Shown here piece by piece: positions 31,465-40,697 of a stretch of 64,000 bases of DNA (positions are counted from its first letter, which is position 1; each line of letters starts with the position of its first letter). Under the pieces are notes generated by a model. The model searched no databases. It was not told the origin of the DNA and was given only the letters and a program-made list of their open reading frames with translations. A program made the position numbers and the translations under genes. Source of the stretch: Clostridiales bacterium (lineage in GTDB: Bacteria > Bacillota > Clostridia > Oscillospirales > Ruminococcaceae). The stretch covers positions 1 to 64,000 of the forward strand of contig JAHZAY010000010.1 in NCBI GenBank assembly GCA_019423685.1. The letters are read 5' to 3'.

Positions 31465-32577
31465 ATGATCGGTCTTTACCTTCACATTCCGTTTTGTCTG
31501 TCCAAATGCCCCTACTGTGATTTTTACTCGCTGCCCTACACTGATGAGCGTGCCGAGCGCTATGTGCAGGCATTGGAGCGGGCCATCTTGACCTCACCGG
31601 CGGCAGGTGAGCCGGTGGACAGCATTTATTTTGGAGGCGGCACCCCTGTATTGCTCGGAGAACGGCTGTGTGCGGTGCTCCAGATGCTGCGCCGCCGGTT
31701 TGCAGTGGCCCCGGACAGCGAAGTCACACTGGAAGCAAATCCCGCTGCAATGGGCTATTCCCAGCTGCGCGCCCTGCATGAGGGGGGCTTTAACCGCATC
31801 TCGATGGGGGTGCAGTCGGCCTCGGACGGTGAACTGCGCACCCTGGGCCGGCTGCACAGCTTTGCACAGGCACAGGAGAGCGTGCGCATGGCGCAGGCAG
31901 CCGGCTTTCAAAATGTCTCGGTTGATCTGATGCTCGGAACCCCGGGACAAACAAAGGAGTCGATCGAACACTTTATACAGGTGTTTGATGATCTGGGAGT
32001 GCAGCACATTTCGGGGTATCTTTTAAAGATTGAGCCGGGGACCCCCTTTGCGCGGCAGCACATTGAGCGGCAATGTCCGGGCGAGGACCAAAGCGCAGAT
32101 CTCTATCTTTACACGGTAGAGCAGATGGCGCGCCACGGCTTTTTGCAGTACGAGGTGTCCAACTTCTCCAAACCCGGATTTGAAAGCCGCCACAACCTGA
32201 AGTATTGGCGCTGTGAGGAGTACTTGGGCATTGGTCCGGCGGCGCACTCCTTCTGGAATGGACGCAGGTTTTATTTTCCGCGCGATCTGGATGGCTTCTT
32301 TGATGCGCAAAACCCCTGGGATCTGACGGTGGATGACGGTGCAGGAGGGGACCTGGAGGAACAGATGATGCTGCGGCTGCGCCTGCGGGAGGGCATTTTG
32401 CTCTCAAAGCTTCGGGAAAAGTTTGGAGCAAAGACGCAAAAGCTGGAACAAAGAGCCCGCCTTTTGCAGCAGCATGGGTTGCTTCTCTTTGACGGTGAGA
32501 GGATCCACCTGACACCGCAGGGCTTTCTGATTTCCAACAGCATCATCGTCGATTTGTTAGAATCGGTGGAAAATTAG
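31465..32577 (+). CDS. hemW: Radical SAM heme chaperone HemW
   Basis: A 370-residue radical SAM protein. CLSKCPYC carries the CxxxCxxC [4Fe-4S] motif of the HemN/HemW family, preceded by GLYLHIPFC. Then come YFGGGTP, EANP, NRISMGVQS and DLMLGTPGQT. It lacks the N-terminal extension of true HemN coproporphyrinogen dehydrogenases, so the heme-chaperone assignment fits better. ATG at 31465 behind GAAAGGA; the 8 upstream in-frame residues are unsupported. It stands alone between a terminator and the promoter of the next gene. Confidence 0.93.
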   Translation: MIGLYLHIPFCLSKCPYCDFYSLPYTDERAERYVQALERAILTSPAAGEPVDSIYFGGGTPVLLGERLCAVLQMLRRRFAVAPDSEVTLEANPAAMGYSQLRALHEGGFNRISMGVQSASDGELRTLGRLHSFAQAQESVRMAQAAGFQNVSVDLMLGTPGQTKESIEHFIQVFDDLGVQHISGYLLKIEPGTPFARQHIERQCPGEDQSADLYLYTVEQMARHGFLQYEVSNFSKPGFESRHNLKYWRCEEYLGIGPAAHSFWNGRRFYFPRDLDGFFDAQNPWDLTVDDGAGGDLEEQMMLRLRLREGILLSKLREKFGAKTQKLEQRARLLQQHGLLLFDGERIHLTPQGFLISNSIIVDLLESVEN

Positions 32578-32601
32578 CGCAAAAGTTTTACACACAAGTG
32601 C

Positions 32602-32630
32602 TTGTCAGCAACTCTCAGCTGTGCTACAAT
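32602..32630 (+). promoter_or_regulatory. Promoter of the 2-hydroxyacid dehydrogenase gene
   Basis: TTGTCA (32602-32607), 17 bases, TACAAT (32625-32630); 75-base leader. Confidence 0.75.
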
Positions 32631-32705
32631 AAGAAAAATCGGAAGCTACTGTTAGGAATTGATTATAGAGCAAAAGCGCATTGTGTTTTGAGGGAGGAAT
32701 TGTTT

Positions 32706-33668
32706 ATGAAGATTTTGGTGCTGGATGGCTTTGCGCTCAATCCGGGCGATTTGAGCTGGAAAGGCATCAAGCAGTTGGGGACGACGGTTGTCTATGACCG
32801 CACCGAGCAGGCGCGCATCGTCAACCGAATTGGCGACGCCGAGGTGGTGTTGGTCAACAAGTGCCCTATCAGCAGGGAGACGATGGATGCCTGTCCAAAC
32901 ATGAAACTGATCTGTGTCACAGCGACCGGTTACAATACCATTGACATTGAAGCGGCAAAAGAAAAGGGAATTTTGGTCTGCAACGTGCCGGACTATGCGA
33001 CCGATGCGGTGACCCAGCACGTCTTTGCGATGCTGTTTGCGATCACCAACCGCGTCTATGAACACGCTCAATCGGTGCGGGAGGGAGATTGGCAGCATGC
33101 TCCGGACTTCTCCTACCGCAAGACCCCATTGGATGAGATTGCCGGTCAGACGATGGGCATCATCGGTGCAGGCAGGATTGGCATGAGTGTGGCGAAGGTG
33201 GCCAAAGCTTTTGGCATGCAGGTGCTTTGCCACAACGGCAGCAGGACCCATCCGGAGTGGGAGGACGATCAGCTGCACTTTGTCTCGCTGGATGAGCTGC
33301 TGGAAAAGTCGGACGTCATCTCGCTGCACTGCCCTTTGACCGAGGAAACCGACAACATGATCTGCCGCGAAAGCATCGCCAAGATGAAGAAGGGGGTTAT
33401 TATCATCAATACCTCCCGCGGAAAAATCATCAACGACACCGATCTGGCAAACGCCTTGGCGACCGGCAAGGTTGGATATGCGGCCATCGACGTTTTGGCG
33501 GAGGAACCGCCGGTACACGGCTCTCCGCTCATCGAGCAGCCCAACTGCATTGTGACCCCGCACATCGCCTGGGCTCCATTGCAGGCCAGACGCCGCTGCA
33601 TGCAGATTGTGGAGGATAATATCCGCGCTTTCCAGCAGGGAAAACCGCAGAATGTGGTCAATTTATAA
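32706..33668 (+). CDS. D-2-hydroxyacid dehydrogenase (NAD-dependent)
   Basis: A 320-residue D-isomer-specific 2-hydroxyacid dehydrogenase, closest in pattern to glycerate/hydroxypyruvate reductases. The NAD motif is GIIGAGRIGMSVAKVAKAFG. The catalytic triad is Arg in NTSRGKIIND, Glu in LAEEPPVHGSPL and His in TPHIAWAPLQARRRC. The substrate-binding loop is VTATGYNTID. Substrate is not certain: glycerate, glyoxylate or a longer 2-oxoacid. It has its own promoter and is followed by a perfect terminator hairpin. Confidence 0.9.
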   Translation: MKILVLDGFALNPGDLSWKGIKQLGTTVVYDRTEQARIVNRIGDAEVVLVNKCPISRETMDACPNMKLICVTATGYNTIDIEAAKEKGILVCNVPDYATDAVTQHVFAMLFAITNRVYEHAQSVREGDWQHAPDFSYRKTPLDEIAGQTMGIIGAGRIGMSVAKVAKAFGMQVLCHNGSRTHPEWEDDQLHFVSLDELLEKSDVISLHCPLTEETDNMICRESIAKMKKGVIIINTSRGKIINDTDLANALATGKVGYAAIDVLAEEPPVHGSPLIEQPNCIVTPHIAWAPLQARRRCMQIVEDNIRAFQQGKPQNVVNL

Positions 33669-33682
33669 CGACTTAGATTGAA

Positions 33683-33714
33683 AGCGGGGCTGTATGTGCG
33701 CATACAGCCCCGCT
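33683..33714 (+). terminator. Terminator after the dehydrogenase gene
   Basis: Perfect 14-bp stem AGCGGGGCTGTATG / CATACAGCCCCGCT with a 4-base loop; short U-poor tail (TATTTGTG). Confidence 0.75.
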
Positions 33715-33758
33715 TATTTGTGCTTTGCAGGAAGACAAAAAAGAAAAGAGGGAAAATG

Positions 33759-34199
33759 ATGAATGCACAGCAACTGTGGGACGCCTACAAGGAAAAAAGC
33801 GGTGTCATCCACGACAATTACACCGCTTGGGCCTTTGGTGGTGACCCGGACGAACTGGCGGAGCTGGTGCTGACAGGAAAAAAGAGCGCGACCTGCTCAC
33901 TCAAGTACATCTACGACCTGACCGGGGAGCCCATTCCGGCGCTGGGAGAATACAGCGTTATCCTCAATTCCAGGCAGGAGGCGGTGTGCATCATCCGCAC
34001 CACCTGTCTGCGGCTGATCCCCTTTTGCCGGGTGGACGCTGCCCTTGCCGCCAAGGAGGGGGAGGGTGATCTGTCGCTGGACTACTGGCAGCGGGTGCAC
34101 CGGGACTTTTTTGAAAAGGAGCTTGCCCCTTATGGTGAGCAGTTTGACGAGGGGATGGAGCTGATCTTCGAGGAGTTCGAACTGGTATATGAAAGGTGA
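33759..34199 (+). CDS. ASCH-domain protein
   Basis: A 146-residue ASCH (PUA-like) protein, a family that binds RNA or modified nucleosides. Family features are the helix start LWDAYKEKSG, AWAFGGDPDELAELVLTGKKSAT (GKKxAT motif) and GEYSVILNSRQEAVCIIRTT. The end reads ELIFEEFELVYE. Some members hydrolyse N4-acetylcytidine, but I cannot assign that here. Of two adjacent ATGs I take 33759, six bases from AGAGG. The frame upstream is open but unsupported. Confidence 0.85.
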   Translation: MNAQQLWDAYKEKSGVIHDNYTAWAFGGDPDELAELVLTGKKSATCSLKYIYDLTGEPIPALGEYSVILNSRQEAVCIIRTTCLRLIPFCRVDAALAAKEGEGDLSLDYWQRVHRDFFEKELAPYGEQFDEGMELIFEEFELVYER

Positions 34200-34250
34200 C
34201 TAATCAAAAGACGGGGATTGTACATAATTTATAAAAATACAAAAAAGATA

Positions 34251-34279
34251 TTGATTTTTTTTTGGAATAAAATGATAAT
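34251..34279 (+). promoter_or_regulatory. Promoter of the V8-like protease gene
   Basis: TTGATT (34251-34256), 17 bases, GATAAT (34274-34279), in AT-rich DNA; ribosome binding site AGGAGGAG at about 34318-34325. Confidence 0.6.
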
Positions 34280-34329
34280 ATGAAGGTGGTTCGAAAATAC
34301 CAGTTATTGTTAAAAAAGGAGGAGAACTT

Positions 34330-35283
34330 ATGAGGAAATTGTTAGCCGTCATGCTTGGTACTTTGCTGATCGTTTTTTCTTGTACAGGATGCCTTTTCGC
34401 AGTAGATCCGGTGGATACTTACGAAACACAGATTGAGGAAATTCCACAATCGAAAAAAACAAACATAAATGTTCAATTAGATGCAGAAATTATAAAGTAA
34501 ATTGAACAGGCTAGTGAAAACTCCATGGTTCGTCACAACAGTAAAACGGGTGAGACAGAAGTAATAGATTTTGGAGAGTCCTTAGGTAAATATGGAATGT
34601 CAACAAGTGGTGGTTCAGTTGCTGTTCAAAGCGATAGCTCGGATAGAATTATCGTTGGGCCGGATGATAGATATGAAATTACGAATGTAAATCAATATCC
34701 ATACAGGACAATGACATTTCTCAGAGTAGAATATCCTGACGGATATAGCGCAGTTGGTTCAGGCGTTATGGTGGGCAACAGAACGGTTTTGACAGCAGGA
34801 CATGTAGTTTATAGCGCGTCTCATGGTTGGGCTGATGAAATCACTGTATATCCAGGTGGTATAAATTCGAGATATGATCAAACTGTTACGAGCGATGTTG
34901 CATGTCCTACCCAGTGGGCAAGCACTCATGCTGCGGAGTATGATTACGGAATTATCAACCTGGAAGAAACAATGAGTGTTGGATACCTCAATTTAAGTGC
35001 ATTGTCAGATTCGCAGTTAGCGTGGAAAAACATAGATATTTACGGATTTCCTGGTGATGTGATGCAACAAGGAACTATGTGGGGAGCCGAGGGTAGTATA
35101 CGTGCTGTAGAAAATTTACTTTTCCTCCACGATGTTGATACAATGGGAGGAAGCAGTGGCTCGCCTGTACTAGACGAAAATAATACTGTAATTGGTGTTC
35201 ATGGTGGCTGGGACAATGCAGACCATAACCGTGCAGTGAAGGTAACCAATACCGTCATTGCATATGTGAACAACTACCTATAA
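34330..35283 (+). pseudogene. Secreted V8-like serine protease gene split by an in-frame stop
   Basis: One reading frame runs from the ATG at 34330 to 35283 but is interrupted by TAA at 34498-34500. Before the stop lie 56 residues with a signal peptide (MRKLLAVMLGTLLIVFSC). After it lie 260 residues with a complete Glu-specific/V8-type trypsin fold. His93 (LTAGHVV), Asp140 (EYDYGII) and Ser211 (GGSSGSPV), numbered from the Met at 34525, form the triad. Without the signal peptide the protease would not be exported, so I call it a nonsense-mutated gene (CAA to TAA is a likely change). Low GC compared with neighbours points to recent acquisition. Promoter, ribosome binding site and terminator are all intact. 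Confidence 0.8.
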
Positions 35284-35320
35284 AGCATTAATTTATCTGT
35301 TTTATTCCTACAAAACAAAC

Positions 35321-35350
35321 AAAAAGGGTTCCCGAAAGGGAGCCTTTTTT
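35321..35350. terminator. Bidirectional terminator after the protease gene
   Basis: AAAAAGGGTTCCC / GGGAGCCTTTTTT stem with a GAAA loop; also suits the opposing DUF1667 gene. Confidence 0.85.
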
Positions 35351-35435
35351 GTTTGTAAAAAGGCTCTGCGGAGCTCGACCAGCAGGCGCTGCCCGCTGGA
35401 CACCCGCCGCCTTTTGAAAAGGAAGCGAAACTTTA

Positions 35436-35795
35436 TTATTGATTTTCCAGCTCGTCGGTGTCGATCACCACGTCCAGCTCCATCCCCAGCGGCTGGTGCA
35501 GCAGCACCTCGCCGCGCTTCATCGGGCGGTCGATCTTCTGCTTTTTAATCAGGCGGATCAGCTTAAAGACCAGCTCCGCGGGGACGGTAGAGGTGGTTTT
35601 GACCGGCACCGAAGGGATGCCCTCAAAGATGGTGGGGGCGTGGTAGGTGAGGATCTTGCGGTCACCCTTGAGCTCCTCGCGGCCGTACAGGTCGCCGCGG
35701 GCGCATTTGTTGCCGGTGACGGTGACGACTCCGGCGGTTTCCTCCACCGTCAGCTGACAGTGGTTTTTGCAGACAGGGCAGATCATTTGCGGCAT
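35436..35795 (-). CDS. DUF1667 protein
   Basis: A 119-residue DUF1667 protein. CPVCKNHCQL and GNKCARGDLYGREEL give the family's four cysteines, a likely Fe-S or zinc site. Then come YHAPTIF and the basic PMKRGEVLLHQPLG. DUF1667 proteins usually accompany FAD dehydrogenases of the anaerobic glycerol-phosphate type, but none lies here. It sits 36 bases downstream of the DD-carboxypeptidase gene, co-directional, so co-transcription is likely; a functional link is doubtful. Confidence 0.85.
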   Translation of the reverse strand: MPQMICPVCKNHCQLTVEETAGVVTVTGNKCARGDLYGREELKGDRKILTYHAPTIFEGIPSVPVKTTSTVPAELVFKLIRLIKKQKIDRPMKRGEVLLHQPLGMELDVVIDTDELENQ

Positions 35796-35831
35796 AGCAA
35801 AACGCTTCCTTTTATGAAAGATTTTATCCAG

Positions 35832-37370
35832 TTAAAAGCGCCGGCGGCGGGTAACGCGGCGATAGCGCTTGCGCTTTTTGCGCTTGATGACGTTGGCGAT
35901 GATGGAGAACACCACTACCAGCGCCACAAACAGAAAGACAAATCGGAACCAGAAGTTCTGGAAAAACTGGCTGATTTCGTCGAGGGTCAGCAGCAGGGGA
36001 CTGACCTCAATATCTTCGGCAGCGATCAGGTCCACCTCACCGAGCACGCTGCCGTAGAGGATGAGTTTGAGGGTGCCCATCTTGGCGCCCTTTTCGATCG
36101 GTGCGGTGACGTAGTCATTTTCCCCGATGCGCTCACCGTTGTTGTTGTAGGCGATGCGGCGCACGTTGGAGACGTCGATGTTGTCCGGAATGAGGGCGGA
36201 GAAGGTTTCTGCGCTGACCAGCTGCAAGAAGTCCTTGCCATCCTTGGCCAGGCGCACATTGTTGATGCTGCTGACCTTGTCGCCCTTCTCCACAATGGTT
36301 TTGGCTTTATAGGTGTCAAACACCCAGTCATAAAATTGTGAGGTCAACACGAAGGCTTGGTTGGGCGAAATGTAGTTGCCGTCCTGATCCATATACGGGG
36401 CGCCGAGCAGGACCAAAAGGTACTCGTAGCCGTCCTTTTCGGCGGTGGTGATCAGGCATCGTCCCGCCTCCTCAAGGGTGCCGGTCTTGACGCCGGTGAT
36501 TTCGGGATGATAGAAGCCGGAGCCCTCGACGATCATCTGGTTGGTGTTGTCCCAATGCAGGTTTTCCTGTTTGTTGGTGGGGCCAGTGTCATAGCTTGGG
36601 GTGGAGACGATCTGTCGGAACAGATCGTATTGCAGCGCATATTTGGTGATGAGGTAGAGATCGTAGGCCGTGGTGTAGTGGTTTTCATCGAACAGGCCGT
36701 TGGAATTGACAAAGTGGGTATCCTGACAGCCGATCTCCTTTGCCTTTTCGTTCATCATGTCGGCAAATTTATCCAGCGAGCCGTCGCCGATCTCGTAGGC
36801 CAGCATGATGGCGGCCTCGTTGGCCGACGGCAACAGGATGGCGTACAGGAGCTGCTCTGCGGTGAGTGTTTCGTTTAAGGTGATGCCGCCGGTGGAGATG
36901 CCGCCGCCGTAAGAGAGGTTGATCTCATAGACATAGTTTTGCAGATCGGCGGTGAAGGTGATCTCCCGATCCAGGTCGGGGATATTTTCGATGGTTAAGA
37001 TGGCGGTCATGATTTTGGTCAGCGAGGCGGGGTAGCGGCGTTCGGTGGCGTTGCGCGCGTGGATGAGGGTGTCGGTGGTCAGCTCCACCATATAGACCGC
37101 AAGGTTGTCCATCAGAGGATCGCTCTCGTCGATGAAGGGAACGGTGCCCTGTGAGATGTCCAGCTTCCCGGAACCTTCGGCGTAGTCAGTGCTTTGAGTC
37201 GCTTCTTCAGAGGAAGTTTCGCTCTCATCGGTTGGCAGAATTTCGGTTCCGGCATCTTCCTCTTCGGATTGGCTGGTTTCGACGGCCGATTCTGCAAAGG
37301 CGGGCAGTCCGGGACTGAGCATCGAGCCGGCCATCAGCAGGCTCATCAAAAACGCCAACAATCTTTTCAT
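35832..37370 (-). CDS. D-alanyl-D-alanine carboxypeptidase (class C-type low-MW PBP, DacF-like)
   Basis: A 512-residue penicillin-binding protein trimming peptidoglycan pentapeptides. It has a signal peptide ending AFAES, an acidic Ser/Glu-rich linker (30-80), and then the peptidase S11 domain with all three motifs: Ser116-x-x-Lys119 (ASLTK), Ser182-Ala-Asn184 and Lys295-Thr-Gly. A C-terminal beta domain and one membrane helix (about 468-490) follow. It ends in a very basic tail (KRKKRKRYRRVTRRRRF), which would stay in the cytosol. This C-terminal true membrane helix, rather than an amphipathic anchor, is worth noting. Confidence 0.93.
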   Translation of the reverse strand: MKRLLAFLMSLLMAGSMLSPGLPAFAESAVETSQSEEEDAGTEILPTDESETSSEEATQSTDYAEGSGKLDISQGTVPFIDESDPLMDNLAVYMVELTTDTLIHARNATERRYPASLTKIMTAILTIENIPDLDREITFTADLQNYVYEINLSYGGGISTGGITLNETLTAEQLLYAILLPSANEAAIMLAYEIGDGSLDKFADMMNEKAKEIGCQDTHFVNSNGLFDENHYTTAYDLYLITKYALQYDLFRQIVSTPSYDTGPTNKQENLHWDNTNQMIVEGSGFYHPEITGVKTGTLEEAGRCLITTAEKDGYEYLLVLLGAPYMDQDGNYISPNQAFVLTSQFYDWVFDTYKAKTIVEKGDKVSSINNVRLAKDGKDFLQLVSAETFSALIPDNIDVSNVRRIAYNNNGERIGENDYVTAPIEKGAKMGTLKLILYGSVLGEVDLIAAEDIEVSPLLLTLDEISQFFQNFWFRFVFLFVALVVVFSIIANVIKRKKRKRYRRVTRRRRF

Positions 37371-37630
37371 TGCAACACGTTCCTTTCTATAGACAATTTG
37401 AATATGAAAAAGAAAAAATTCGGTTTAAGAGGCAGTGCCTGTCCGCAAAAGGAGGGCAGCTGTTCGTTTGTGTGAAGAATTACCTCTATTATAATATATT
37501 GCGGGTAATTTGTAAAACAATTTGTGGGAGGAAACAAAATTTTACCAGCAAGTTTAACGCTGTGTTCATATTCACCCTTGCAAAAGAAAGGGAGGTGCGG
37601 TAAGATAAAAGAATGACAGGAGGGAACAGG

Positions 37631-38296
37631 ATGATTTATCTGACGGGAGACCTGCACGGGGATATAGAGCGCTTTAAAAGCAAGGAAATGAAGAGGCTCA
37701 AGAAGGGAGATACGCTGATTGTCTGCGGCGATTTTGGCTTTTTGTGGGACGGCTCGAAAAAGGAAGCAGCGACGCTGAAAAAGCTGCAAAAGAGCAAGTA
37801 CCAGATCCTCTTTGTGGAGGGCACCCACGACAACCTTGACCTGATTGCGCAGTACCCAGTTGAAGAGTGGAACGGGGGCCGGGTGCGGCACATCGGCGGA
37901 TCGCTGTACAAATTGGAAAGGGGCAGTGTATTCACCCTGGAGGGCAAGCGCTTTTTTGCCTTTGGCGGTGGAGAGAGCCAGGAGATGGACATTCGCCAAC
38001 AGGATGGAACCTGGTGGCCGCAGGAGCTGCCCACTCCAGAGGAGATTGCGCAGGCAAGGCAGGAGCTCGAGCGATTTGATAACAAGGTGGATTTCATCGT
38101 CACCCACGAGTGCAGCTCCACGGTGCGCCACTTTATCGATATGGACGGGGAACACCAGAACCTGATGACCCGCTTCTTCGACGAGATTACCCAGAAAGTA
38201 CAGTTTAACAGATGGTTCTTTGGCTGCTACCACATGGACAAGGTCATTCCGCCGCGCTATTACGCGCTCTTTTCCAAAGTGCAGCCGGTAGAATAA
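37631..38296 (+). CDS. Metallophosphoesterase
   Basis: A 221-residue calcineurin-type phosphoesterase. Metal-binding motifs in order are TGDLHGD, VCGDFGFLWDG, VEGTHDN (GNHD variant, Thr for Asn), VTHEC and a final FFGCYHMD in place of the usual GHxH. I start at ATG 37631, 7 bases from AGGAGGG, not at the upstream ATG 37613. The substrate is unknown. Replacement of N by T in the GNHD motif and of GHTH by GCYH is seen in clostridial homologues of this type by my recollection, but it could reduce activity. It lies 41 bases before the nitroreductase gene. Confidence 0.85.
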   Translation: MIYLTGDLHGDIERFKSKEMKRLKKGDTLIVCGDFGFLWDGSKKEAATLKKLQKSKYQILFVEGTHDNLDLIAQYPVEEWNGGRVRHIGGSLYKLERGSVFTLEGKRFFAFGGGESQEMDIRQQDGTWWPQELPTPEEIAQARQELERFDNKVDFIVTHECSSTVRHFIDMDGEHQNLMTRFFDEITQKVQFNRWFFGCYHMDKVIPPRYYALFSKVQPVE

Positions 38297-38337
38297 AATT
38301 ATTCCCAAAAAAGTTTGTCGAAAGGGAGGAAGGATTG

Positions 38338-39102
38338 ATGATCGACTATATCAGCGCCATCCATCAGCGCATTTCCCGCCGCAGCTACTTGGATGAACCG
38401 ATTGGAGAACAGGAGCTTGCCACTTTGCAGGAGGAGATTGCGCGGGCAAACGAGCAGAGCGGACTTGCCATCACCTTTTTGGCAGACGGCAGCGAAGCAT
38501 TTGACGGGATCAAGAGTTACGGGATGTTTAGCGGTGTGCGTTCGCTGATTGTTCTCAAGGGCAGAAAGACGCTGGAACACCTCAAAGAAAAAGTTGGCTA
38601 TTACGGCGAGCAGCTGGTGCTGGCCGCCACCGCTTTAGGGCTGGGCACCTGCTGGGTTGGAGGCACCTTTGACCGCGACAGCGAGGTCTTTCACCTGCCA
38701 GAGGGCGAGGAGATTGTCTGTGTCATCACGGTGGGCAAGGTGGTACAGAGCACCCTCAAGGAAAAGGTGATCCGGGGCATGATTCACCGCAAGACCAAGA
38801 GCATCGAGGAGATGACCCGCACAGACCGCCCGTTGAGCCCGGAAGAAGAGGCGGCGATGGAGCTGGTGCAGCACGCCCCGACAGCGCGCAACACCCAGAA
38901 GGTGGTATTCAGTTTTTCCGGCGACCGCATCACTGCGGGGGTGCCGGACGATGCGCCATTTGATCTGGTGGATCTGGGCATCTGCAAACTGCACTTTGCC
39001 CTCGGTATGCGGGAATTGTTTCCACATTGTGGCTTTGTGTGGGGCAATGCAGGCGTCTTTGATCCGGGCCTGGGGCTGCACACCGAGCAAAATCAGGAGT
39101 AG
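38338..39102 (+). CDS. Nitroreductase-family protein
   Basis: A 254-residue flavin-fold protein. The start IHQRISRRSYLDEPI is the FMN-phosphate-binding RxSxR-like motif of nitroreductases. GEQLVLAATALGLGTCWVGG is the family's core helix and loop, and LVQHAPTARNTQKVVF the second half-domain. It looks like the tandem-domain, TM1586-type nitroreductases in which two half domains are joined in one chain. ATG at 38338 behind GGGAGGAAGG. Probable partner transcript of the phosphoesterase gene; substrate unknown. Confidence 0.85.
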   Translation: MIDYISAIHQRISRRSYLDEPIGEQELATLQEEIARANEQSGLAITFLADGSEAFDGIKSYGMFSGVRSLIVLKGRKTLEHLKEKVGYYGEQLVLAATALGLGTCWVGGTFDRDSEVFHLPEGEEIVCVITVGKVVQSTLKEKVIRGMIHRKTKSIEEMTRTDRPLSPEEEAAMELVQHAPTARNTQKVVFSFSGDRITAGVPDDAPFDLVDLGICKLHFALGMRELFPHCGFVWGNAGVFDPGLGLHTEQNQE

Positions 39103-39184
39103 GTTTTTTGCAAAAGGATAGGCCTTTGGAGAAGATCGCAGATACAGACAAGAGAAGAGATCAAAAGTATAAGGAGGATACGTT

Positions 39185-40504
39185 ATGTCAAGCTACGTTA
39201 CTAGGAAAACTCCCGGCAACACAGCCTGGTTTACCCACGATCGCTTTGGTATGTTTATTCACTGGGGACTGTACTCGATGCCCGCCCGGCACGAGTGGGT
39301 CAAGACACGCGAGCGCACACCGGAAGAGGTGTACGACCGGTATTTCCGCTATTTTGACCCGGATCTGTACGATCCAAAGGAATGGGCCCGGCAGGCCAAG
39401 GCGGCTGGGATGCGGTATGCCGTATTCACCACCAAGCATCACGAGGGCTTCTGCATGTTCGACAGCCAGTACACCGACTACAAGTGCACCAATACCCCGG
39501 CTAAGCGCGACCTCACCCGCGAGTTTGTCGACGCCTTCCGCGCAGAGGGCATTCACATCGGCTTTTACTATTCGCTGATCGACTGGCATCACCCCGACTT
39601 TACCATCGACGTCAACCATCCGCGCAGAGATGATCCAGACGCCAAACAGCAGAACGAGGGACGCGACATGCACCGCTATGCCGCCTATATGCGCAACCAG
39701 ATCCGCGAGCTGCTGACCAACTACGGCAAGATCGACATCCTGTGGCTGGACTTTTCCTATAGCCGGCGCCACGGCGAAGGCGACAAGGCTTGGCTGGGCG
39801 GCAAGGGCAAAGAGGACTGGGAGTCTGAGGAGTTAATCAAGCTGGCAAGAAGCATTCAGCCCGAGATCATCATCGACAACCGCGCCGAGATCGAACAGGA
39901 TCTGTGGACCCCGGAGCAGTTCCAGCCGACCGATTGGTTCCGCCATCCAAAGACAGGGGAGCTGGTCACCTGGGAGGCCTGCCAGACCCTTTCCGGTTCC
40001 TGGGGCTATTACCGCGACGAATTCACCTGGAAATCCCCGGAAATGCTCATCCGCATGCTCATCAATACCGTCTCCAATGGCGGCAACCTGATTATGAACG
40101 TGGGCCCAACCGCCCGCGGTTATCTGGACTACCGCGCTGAAGAGGCCCTGAAGGTCTACGCCGACTGGATGAAGTACAACAGCCGCTCGATCTATGGCTG
40201 CACCAAGGCGGAGCCGGAATTTAAAACGCCGGCAGATTGCCGCCTGACCCAGAGCGAGGATGGCAAGCGCCTGTACATCCACCTGTTTGCCTACCCGTTT
40301 GACAACATGAAGGTGCAGGGCCTGGCGGGCAAGGTAGCCTATGCACAATTTTTGCACGATGGCAGCGAAGTAAAATTCACCGACGGCACAGTGGAGCTGC
40401 TCAGCGACGACAAGCAGGAGGACGACGAGAGCGCGACCTTCTTCTATCTGCCGCACGTCAAGCCGCATTGCCTGGTTCCTGTCATCGAGGTATTTTTAAA
40501 ATAG
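39185..40504 (+). CDS. Alpha-L-fucosidase, GH29
   Basis: A 439-residue GH29 enzyme releasing fucose from glycans such as mucin, consistent with a gut habitat. Motifs are WFTHDRFGMFIHWGLYSMPARHEW, AVFTTKHHEGFCMFDS and the nucleophile region DILWLDFSY (Asp), then NRAEIEQ and TWEACQTLSGSWGY. No signal peptide is seen, so it acts in the cytosol on imported oligosaccharides. The C-terminal ~100 residues form a small beta domain. Ribosome binding site AAGGAGG precedes ATG at 39185. No transporter or fucose catabolic genes are adjacent. Confidence 0.93.
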   Translation: MSSYVTRKTPGNTAWFTHDRFGMFIHWGLYSMPARHEWVKTRERTPEEVYDRYFRYFDPDLYDPKEWARQAKAAGMRYAVFTTKHHEGFCMFDSQYTDYKCTNTPAKRDLTREFVDAFRAEGIHIGFYYSLIDWHHPDFTIDVNHPRRDDPDAKQQNEGRDMHRYAAYMRNQIRELLTNYGKIDILWLDFSYSRRHGEGDKAWLGGKGKEDWESEELIKLARSIQPEIIIDNRAEIEQDLWTPEQFQPTDWFRHPKTGELVTWEACQTLSGSWGYYRDEFTWKSPEMLIRMLINTVSNGGNLIMNVGPTARGYLDYRAEEALKVYADWMKYNSRSIYGCTKAEPEFKTPADCRLTQSEDGKRLYIHLFAYPFDNMKVQGLAGKVAYAQFLHDGSEVKFTDGTVELLSDDKQEDDESATFFYLPHVKPHCLVPVIEVFLK

Positions 40505-40588
40505 AATTTCTCAACGCGCTGTCAAAGCCGTAAAGTTTCTGCTTTCCATTCCTGCACAGAGCGGGGCGGGGAGCATCTTACAGCTTTC

Positions 40589-40620
40589 AAAAGGGCCTCC
40601 CAACCGGGAGGCCCTTTTTT
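40589..40620 (+). terminator. Terminator of the fucosidase gene
   Basis: AAAAGGGCCTCCC / GGGAGGCCCTTTT stem with an AACC loop and T-run. Confidence 0.9.
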
Positions 40621-40659
40621 GGAGGCAGGCAAAGGGAAGAAGATTTTATTTGTAAAACA

Positions 40660-40692
40660 AAAAAGGTACCGGATTTTATCCGGTACCTTTTT
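40660..40692 (-). terminator. Terminator of tRNA-Ser
   Basis: AAAAAGGTACCGGA / TCCGGTACCTTTTT stem just beyond the tRNA 3' end on the minus strand. Confidence 0.85.
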
Positions 40693-40697
40693 GTATC

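Noticed and set aside
29428..31485. 685-codon open frame antisense to the zinc-ribbon protein gene
   Set aside because: Shadow frame; the plus-strand gene has promoter, start and terminator.
34498..34500. Recoding of TAA as an amino acid
   Set aside because: TAA is not used for selenocysteine (TGA) or pyrrolysine (TAG), and intact genes here end in TAA as normal stops.
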